Assembly (NCBI RefSeq): GCF_026017845.1
Contig: NZ_CP100416.1
Span: forward strand, 5,069,253 to 5,133,252
Reading direction: 5' to 3'
From: Amycolatopsis mediterranei
Lineage (GTDB): Bacteria; Actinomycetota; Actinomycetes; Mycobacteriales; Pseudonocardiaceae
Length of the DNA: 64,000 bases
Position 1 is the first letter of the stretch; each line of letters begins with the position of its first letter. Both the position numbers and the translations under genes were made by a program. The notes beneath the pieces were generated by a model, which was not told the origin of the DNA, did not search any database, and saw only the letters and a list, made by a program, of their open reading frames with translations. Positions 59,155 through 64,000 of this stretch are shown in pieces.

Positions 59155-59189
59155 CCGAAGGCCACCACGCTCGCCGTGGTGGCCTTCGG
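59155..59189. terminator. Bidirectional terminator, argG / dehydrogenase
   Basis: A perfect 15-bp stem (59155-59169 with 59175-59189) with a 5-base loop between convergent argG and the MDR dehydrogenase. Confidence 0.85.
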
Positions 59190-59194
59190 TGCGT

Positions 59195-60202
59195 TCAGGG
59201 GACGAGCACGACCTTGCCGGTCACCGTGCCGGATTCGGCCAGCGCCAGAGCTTTCCCGGCCTCGGTCAGCGGAATCCGGGCGGCCACCTGCGCCTTGAGC
59301 TGTCCCTTCGCGGCCAGCTCGAAGACGGCCGTCAGGTCTTCGGCCAGGCGCAAGCGGAACCGGGTGAGGTTCCGCTTGCCGCCCCAGACGTTGTAAAAGT
59401 GCGCCCGGCGCCGGTTCGGCACCGTGTTCCACCACAGCAGCCGGGCGACCAGCTTCAGCACGGCGCGCTTCGGGTTGCCACCGGTGTTCACGGTCGACGC
59501 GCTGCCGTAGGCGATTAGAGCGCCGCCCGGGGCGAGCAGGCGGAACGAATCGACGATGCCGGGGCCGCCGACGTGGTCGAAGACGGCGTCGACCCCGCCG
59601 GGCGCCAGCGCGCGCACCCGCGCCGGGACGTCGCCGCGGTAGTCCACGGCGGTGGCGCCGAGCGCGGTCACGACGTCCAGGTTGCGGGCCGACGCGGTGC
59701 CGATCACCTTGATCCCGGCCGCGCGGGCGAGCTGCACGAGCGTGGTGCCGACGCCGCCGCTCGCGCCGTGGACCAGGATCGTGCCGCCGGCCTTCACCTT
59801 CGCCCACCGGTGCAGCATCTGGTACGCCGTGATGCCGTTGACCACGAAGGTTTCGGCCTCGGCCGCGTCGAGGGCGTCGGGCACGGGGACGAGGTCGGCG
59901 GCGGACAGGACGAGGTGGCTGCTCCACCCGCCGATCTTGGTCAGGGCGGCTACGCGCCGGCCGATCAGGGCGGGGTCCTCGGCTTCGAGCACCGTGCCGA
60001 CGACGTCGTAGCCGGGGGCGAAGGGGAACGGCGGCTGGTCGTAGTACTTTCCGCGCCGCATCTGCTGTTCGGCGAACGAGATTCCACTGGCCTCGACGCG
60101 GATCAGGGCTTCGCCGGCGCCCAGGGGCGGCAGCTCGCGGTGCTCGACGCGCAGGCCGTCCGGCTCGACGAGGCCGGGGAGGACGATCTCGGTGACGTTC
60201 AT
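59195..60202 (-). CDS. Zinc-type/quinone-oxidoreductase-like MDR dehydrogenase
   Basis: A protein of 335 aa of the medium-chain reductase family. The N-terminal GroES-like domain (SGISFAEQQMRRGKYYDQPPFPFAPGYDVVGTV) lacks zinc-binding Cys, as in NADPH:quinone reductases. The cofactor domain has AKVKAGGTILVHGASGGVGTTLVQLARAAGIKVIGTASA. It likely reduces enones or quinones with NADPH. The TetR gene lies directly upstream on the same strand with a good operator between, so it is under that repressor. Confidence 0.87.
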   Translation of the reverse strand: MNVTEIVLPGLVEPDGLRVEHRELPPLGAGEALIRVEASGISFAEQQMRRGKYYDQPPFPFAPGYDVVGTVLEAEDPALIGRRVAALTKIGGWSSHLVLSAADLVPVPDALDAAEAETFVVNGITAYQMLHRWAKVKAGGTILVHGASGGVGTTLVQLARAAGIKVIGTASARNLDVVTALGATAVDYRGDVPARVRALAPGGVDAVFDHVGGPGIVDSFRLLAPGGALIAYGSASTVNTGGNPKRAVLKLVARLLWWNTVPNRRRAHFYNVWGGKRNLTRFRLRLAEDLTAVFELAAKGQLKAQVAARIPLTEAGKALALAESGTVTGKVVLVP

Positions 60203-60222
60203 GGTGCTTCCTTTCGTGGTGT

Positions 60223-60242
60223 GAGTGACTGGTCAATCACTC
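60223..60242. promoter_or_regulatory. TetR operator before the dehydrogenase
   Basis: GAGTGACTGGTCAATCACTC, a dyad matching the 60853 site in both 8-base ends, 20 bases before the dehydrogenase ATG. Confidence 0.8.
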
Positions 60243-60280
60243 GACGGGCGAGAAAAACGGCCCTGGGCGGGCCGGGGTTT

Positions 60281-60850
60281 TCAGTTCTTGCCGGGGTGGC
60301 GGATGCCGGCGGACAGCACGGCGGCCCACTCGCCGGTGTGCTCGTCGAGGTCGAGGGTGGCGATCAGGTGGCAGAGCTGCCCGTAGGCGACGAATCGCTG
60401 CACCTCGTCGTCGGCCGCGCCGGAGCGCGACCGGGCAAACTCGGTCACCTTGGCCAGCCCGCGGCGGACGGCGTCGGCGATCTCGGGGGTGTCGGCGGCC
60501 GACTGGGCGTGCACCTGCAGCATCAGCAGGTTGCGGTCGGAGATCAGCTCCGCGTAGGCGTCGCCCATCTCGTACAGGATTTTCCCCGGATCGGCGTCTT
60601 CGACGCGGGCGGCGCCGTTCGAGAGTGCGTGGACGACGAGTTCGTAGCACCGGTCGAGCGCGGCGACGAAGAGGGAAACCTTGCCGGGGAACAACTTGAA
60701 GACGTACGCGGGGGAGATGTCGGCCCGGGCGGCCACCGCGCTGATCGGCGTGCTGTGGTAGCCGCCGCGGGCGAACTCGGCGATGGCCGCGTCGACGACG
60801 GCGTCCCGGCGGGCGTCGGAGGTGGAGAGCGTGGCACCGCGTTTCGTCAT
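60281..60850 (-). CDS. TetR-family repressor
   Basis: A protein of 189 aa. The helix-turn-helix is AIAEFARGGYHSTPISAVAARADISPAYVFKLFPGKVSLFVAAL. The remainder is a helical ligand domain. One near-identical operator lies directly before its own start and another before the neighbouring dehydrogenase gene, so it represses both. The inducer is probably an electrophile or the dehydrogenase substrate (inference). Confidence 0.9.
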   Translation of the reverse strand: MTKRGATLSTSDARRDAVVDAAIAEFARGGYHSTPISAVAARADISPAYVFKLFPGKVSLFVAALDRCYELVVHALSNGAARVEDADPGKILYEMGDAYAELISDRNLLMLQVHAQSAADTPEIADAVRRGLAKVTEFARSRSGAADDEVQRFVAYGQLCHLIATLDLDEHTGEWAAVLSAGIRHPGKN

Positions 60851-60852
60851 GT

Positions 60853-60872
60853 GAGTGACTGTACACTCACTC
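60853..60872. promoter_or_regulatory. TetR operator before its own gene
   Basis: GAGTGACTGTACACTCACTC, a 20-bp dyad. The consensus with the 60223 site is GAGTGAnTGnnCAnTCACTC. It abuts the TetR ATG (60850). Confidence 0.8.
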
Positions 60873-61026
60873 TTGCTCGCAAAGCAACCCCGCGGTGGCA
60901 GACGAGTGACATCCGGGTTTCCGCTGTCCCGGATGTACGCGAATTACCCACGGACCGCGGTGTCGTCCGGTTACAGTCCGGCTGCGAAGTTCCGCCTGGG
61001 GGCGGCCGTGGGAACGGGAGCGCGCG

Positions 61027-63696
61027 ATGGGGCCTGAAGTGCGGTTTCACCTGCTCGGACCGCTGACCGTGACGGTCGGCGGGCGGGCGGTGCCCCTCGG
61101 CGGGGCGAAGCAGCGGGTCCTGCTCGCCCACCTGCTGCTCAACGCGAACCGGACGGTCTCGCCCGGGCAGCTGATCGACACGCTGTGGCGCGGTGATCCC
61201 CCGACGTCGGCCACCGCCAACCTGCAGACGTACGTGTGGCGGCTGCGCCGGCTGCTGCCCGACGGCGTCGCTCTGCGCACCCACGACCCGGGGTACTCGC
61301 TGGTCGTCGACCCCGGCGACGTCGACGCCCACCGGTTCGCCCGGCTCGTCGGCGACGCCGCCCGCGCGGCCGAGGACGGCTCGCCCGAGACGGCGTTGAC
61401 GCTGCTGGCCGAGGCAGAAGCGCTGTGGCGGGGCGACCCCCTGGAAGACCTGCCGACCGCGGCCGCCTGGGACGCCGAGCTCGGCCGGCTCGTCGAGAAC
61501 CGGCTGGCCGCCGTGGAGGAACGGCTCGCGCTGCAGGTTCGGCTGGGCCGGCACGACCCGGCGATCGCCGAGCTCACCGTGCTGCTGGCCGAACACCCGT
61601 ACCGCGAGCGGCTCTGGCAGCAGTACCTGCTCGCGCTCGCCGGCGCGGGCCGCCGGGCCGAAGCGCTGCAGGCGTACGCGACCGCTCGCGAGCGGCTCGT
61701 CACCGAACTCGGCGTCGAACCCGGGCCGGAGCTGCGGACCCTGCAGGCGGCGATCCTCACCGGCGACCCGCTGCCCGGACCCGCACCGGTGGTGCTCACC
61801 GGCGCGCCCGGCACCGGCAAGACGGCGCTGGCCATGCACGTCGCCCACGGCCTCGCGGACCGGTTCCCGGACGGCCAGCTCTACGTCGACCTCGCCGGCA
61901 CGGGCGCGCCGCGCGACCCGGCCGAGGTGCTCGCCGACTTCCTGCACGCACTGGGCGTCACCGGGAACACCGTGCCGCCCGGGCTGGGCCAGCGGGCGGC
62001 ACTGTTCCGCTCACGCCTGGCCGGACGCCGGACGCTGCTGGTGCTGGACGACGCGGCGGCCGCCGCGCAGGTCCGCCCGCTGCTGCCCGCCGATGCCGGG
62101 TGCGCCGTGCTGGTCACGACCCGCGGACGGCTGCCCGAGCTGGCGGGCGCGAAGCACGTCGAGCTGCCCGTGTTCGGCGAGCGGGAGGCTGCGCGGCTGC
62201 TGGCCGAGCTGGCGGGGCCGGACCGGGTGGACGGCGAACCGGCCGAAGCGGCGGAGATCGTCCGGTGCTGCGGGTACCTGCCGCTGGCGATCCGCATCGC
62301 CGGCGCGCGGCTGGCCGGGCGGCAGGCGTGGAGCCTGCGGACCCTGCACGACCGGCTGGCCGACGAATCGAGCCGGCTGAGCGAGCTGCGCGTCGGCGAT
62401 CTCGGCGTCCGGCCGAGCTTCGAGCTGAGCCTGCGTCAGCTGCCGCCGTCCGCGCGGACGGCGTTCGGCCGGTCGGCGGTGCTGGGCGCGCAGGACTTCC
62501 CGAGCTGGGTGGTCGACGCGCTGCTGGACCGCATGGGCACGCACGACGTCCTCGACGTGCTCGTCGACGCCAACCTGGTCTCGCTGACCGGGCGGGATTC
62601 GAGCGGGCACCCGCGGTACCGGCTGCACGACCTGCTGCGCTGCTACGCGACGGAACTCCTTGCGGAGGAACCACTTCCGGCCCGCCGGGAGACGCTCGCC
62701 CGGGTGCTGTCGGTGCTCCTGGCGCTGGCGAAGACCGCGGCGGCGGCCCTCCCACCGGCGTTCGGCGCGATGACCGGACCGGCGGTGGCCGCGGGGCCCG
62801 TCCCGGACCGCCTGGTGGCCGACCCGCTGGGCTGGTTCACGGCGGAGCGCAAGCTCCTGGCGGCGGCGGTCCAGCTCGCGGCGGAGGCGGGCCTGGACGA
62901 GCTGGCCTGGCAGCTGACGGCGGCCGCGGTCCCGTTCTACGACCTGCGCGGGGCGTACGACGATTGGCGACGCAGCCACCTGACGGCGCTGTCGGCGGCC
63001 GAGGCGGCGGGGAACCGCGCGGGAGCGGCGGTGCTGGCCCGCGGCCTCGGCCAGGTCCGCCTGTACCACGACGAATACGAAGAAGCGTCCCAGGACATGC
63101 GGCGGTCGGCGGAGCTGTTCGCCGAACTGGGCGACATCCGGGGCGAGGCACTGGCGGTGGCGGGCCTCGGCACGGTGGCCCGGGTGCGCGAGCGTCCCCG
63201 GGAGGCCCTCGGCTTCTACCGCCGTGCCTTGGCGGGCTTGGAGCGCGCGGACGACCGGAGCGGCGTCGCCCAGATGCGCAATTCGATCGGCTCGACGTAC
63301 GCGTTGCTGGGCTCGTTCGCCGAGGCGGAGACGTGGCTGCGCCGCGCGCGTGAGCTGGCGCGCGAGATCGAGGACCCGCACCGGGAGGCGAAGGTCCTGA
63401 CGGAGCTGGGCACGCTGCACCGCGAGACGGGACGGCTGTCGGAATCGTTGACGTGCTTGAGGTTGGCCTTGAGCATTTTGGAGGAACTCGACGACGAGAG
63501 GTGCAGCGCGTACGCGTTGCTGGGCATCGGCCAGACGTTGCTGGAGGCGGGCGAGCCGGTCCAGGCGCGCGGAGTGTGCGACCGGGCGTTGCGGGTGTTC
63601 CGCGAGACGGGGAACCACCAGGGCGAGACCACGGGTTTGGCGTTGCTGGAGCAGGCCCAGCGCCGCAGAACCCCCTCGGCAGCGACCCGCACCTGA
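61027..63696 (+). CDS. SARP/AfsR-family regulator with NB-ARC and TPR domains
   Basis: A protein of 889 aa. An OmpR-type DNA-binding winged helix (about 1-90; FHLLGPLTVTVGGRAVPLGGAKQRVLLAHLLLNANR) is followed by a bacterial transcriptional activation domain (about 95-245, ending EALQAYATARERLVTELGVEPGPELRTLQ). An NTPase comes next, with Walker A GAPGTGKTAL at about 259 and Walker B TLLVLDDAA. The C-terminal third has TPR repeats (VARVRERPREALGFYRRALAGLERADD and following). Such regulators activate secondary-metabolite or other clusters. It is not next to a biosynthetic cluster in view; the RiPP genes are 60 kb away. Confidence 0.92.
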   Translation: MGPEVRFHLLGPLTVTVGGRAVPLGGAKQRVLLAHLLLNANRTVSPGQLIDTLWRGDPPTSATANLQTYVWRLRRLLPDGVALRTHDPGYSLVVDPGDVDAHRFARLVGDAARAAEDGSPETALTLLAEAEALWRGDPLEDLPTAAAWDAELGRLVENRLAAVEERLALQVRLGRHDPAIAELTVLLAEHPYRERLWQQYLLALAGAGRRAEALQAYATARERLVTELGVEPGPELRTLQAAILTGDPLPGPAPVVLTGAPGTGKTALAMHVAHGLADRFPDGQLYVDLAGTGAPRDPAEVLADFLHALGVTGNTVPPGLGQRAALFRSRLAGRRTLLVLDDAAAAAQVRPLLPADAGCAVLVTTRGRLPELAGAKHVELPVFGEREAARLLAELAGPDRVDGEPAEAAEIVRCCGYLPLAIRIAGARLAGRQAWSLRTLHDRLADESSRLSELRVGDLGVRPSFELSLRQLPPSARTAFGRSAVLGAQDFPSWVVDALLDRMGTHDVLDVLVDANLVSLTGRDSSGHPRYRLHDLLRCYATELLAEEPLPARRETLARVLSVLLALAKTAAAALPPAFGAMTGPAVAAGPVPDRLVADPLGWFTAERKLLAAAVQLAAEAGLDELAWQLTAAAVPFYDLRGAYDDWRRSHLTALSAAEAAGNRAGAAVLARGLGQVRLYHDEYEEASQDMRRSAELFAELGDIRGEALAVAGLGTVARVRERPREALGFYRRALAGLERADDRSGVAQMRNSIGSTYALLGSFAEAETWLRRARELAREIEDPHREAKVLTELGTLHRETGRLSESLTCLRLALSILEELDDERCSAYALLGIGQTLLEAGEPVQARGVCDRALRVFRETGNHQGETTGLALLEQAQRRRTPSAATRT

Positions 63697-63723
63697 GCGG
63701 AAGGCCCCTCGCGTGCGCAACCC

Positions 63724-63870
63724 GGGACTGGCGTGATCGAGTCCGGAACCGGCGTGAGCAGCCCCGTAACTCGCGTGTCTGAAAGCGGAACTCGCGTGAT
63801 CCGGAAGGCATCTCGCGTGATTCGTGAGGCATTTCGTGTGATTGGCGGGGCATCTCGCGTGGTCGACGGA
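63724..63870. repeat. Seven direct 21-bp repeats
   Basis: Seven units of exactly 21 bp, each a conserved 15-mer (consensus GCATCTCGCGTGATT, e.g. GGAACTCGCGTGATC) followed by six variable bases. Units degrade gradually from right to left. The same unit builds the inverted array at 45630-45760. It begins 28 bases after the SARP gene stop. Confidence 0.88.
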
Positions 63871-64000
63871 GTCGGCAGGGCGCCGGTGCGGGGCACCGGC
63901 GCCCCGCCCGCCCGCGCCGGTGGGGTTGCCCGGGGTGCAGCCGAGGGAGTTCGCGGAGGAGCCCGGGCGGGCGTGGGCGCTCGCGCCGGTCACGCGGGGC
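63871..64000. other. Window end: terminator and no confident gene
   Basis: It contains the hairpin at 63879-63903. Further right, GC-rich sequence could be the 3' end of a minus-strand gene (a reading ANSLGCTPGN looks coding), but no stop and no family support it. Confidence 0.35.
63879..63903. terminator. Terminator hairpin
   Basis: An 11-bp perfect stem (63879-63889 with 63893-63903) and a 3-base loop, directly after the 21-bp repeat array. Confidence 0.7.

Noticed and set aside
63724..63870. CRISPR-like array
   Set aside because: Unit is 15 bp conserved plus 6 variable, with no room for spacers and no cas genes.
63871..64000. Partial minus-strand gene at the right edge
   Set aside because: Reading is plausible for a few residues, but no stop codon, family or codon pattern secures it.

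Overview
The window is high-GC DNA, with strong GC bias at third codon positions, GTG starts, SARP/AfsR, DevS/DevR, CU044_5270 and DUF1996 families and many LacI/TetR regulators. This points to a soil actinomycete, most likely a Pseudonocardiaceae member such as Amycolatopsis (inference from gene content; no rRNA is present). I saw no tRNA, rRNA, CRISPR array, transposase or prophage.

Left edge (1-3.4 kb): the start of a compact RiPP cluster on the minus strand. A 50-codon precursor gene carries six tandem copies of the hexapeptide VVHNRA. It is followed by a strong hairpin, a fused RRE/ThiF-like/YcaO enzyme and an MFS exporter that runs off the window. The core has no Cys, Ser or Thr, so the YcaO is unlikely to make azolines. 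This is the best candidate for an undescribed system. From 3.4 to 14.4 kb come a YjbR protein, a secreted DUF1996 protein, a frameshifted P-loop kinase next to a SigD/ShbA-like sigma factor, a DevS/DevR-type two-component system with a PPOX flavoprotein, a DUF1772/TetR pair, and FolE plus a flavoprotein reductase divergent from a SufR-like Cys-containing regulator. A decayed ECF sigma/CU044_5270 locus lies at 14.4-15.6 kb.

16-29 kb holds a LacI regulator with a large secreted GH35 beta-galactosidase, membrane and LysE proteins, an SDR, a CBM2-beta-helix protein, a small four-Cys secreted protein, a D,D-carboxypeptidase and a membrane-anchored EEP phosphatase.

28.1-45.6 kb is an L-arabinose/arabinan utilisation locus. 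A LacI repressor is followed by a YtfQRT-YjfF-type furanose ABC transporter, a secreted three-LamG GH51-type arabinofuranosidase, araB-araD-araA and a second ChvE-MmsA-MmsB sugar ABC transporter, all co-directional with short gaps or ATGA overlaps. Secreted hydrolase, two importers and the isomerase-kinase-epimerase set form a complete route from polymer to xylulose-5-phosphate. Near-identical TGTTAGCGCTAACA operators sit before the GH35 gene, the LacI gene and ytfQ. The locus ends in a terminator and a palindromic array of 21-bp repeats.

45.8-64 kb contains a second DUF1996 paralogue, a LacI-like sensor with no DNA-binding domain, a P450, and a glycerol locus. There an IclR (GylR-like) gene plus a glycerol kinase-hemerythrin fusion diverge from glpF-glpK-glpD. 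It continues with an APH-like kinase, argG with an apparently leaderless promoter, an MDR dehydrogenase/TetR pair with two clear operators, a SARP regulator, and a second 21-bp repeat array at the right edge.
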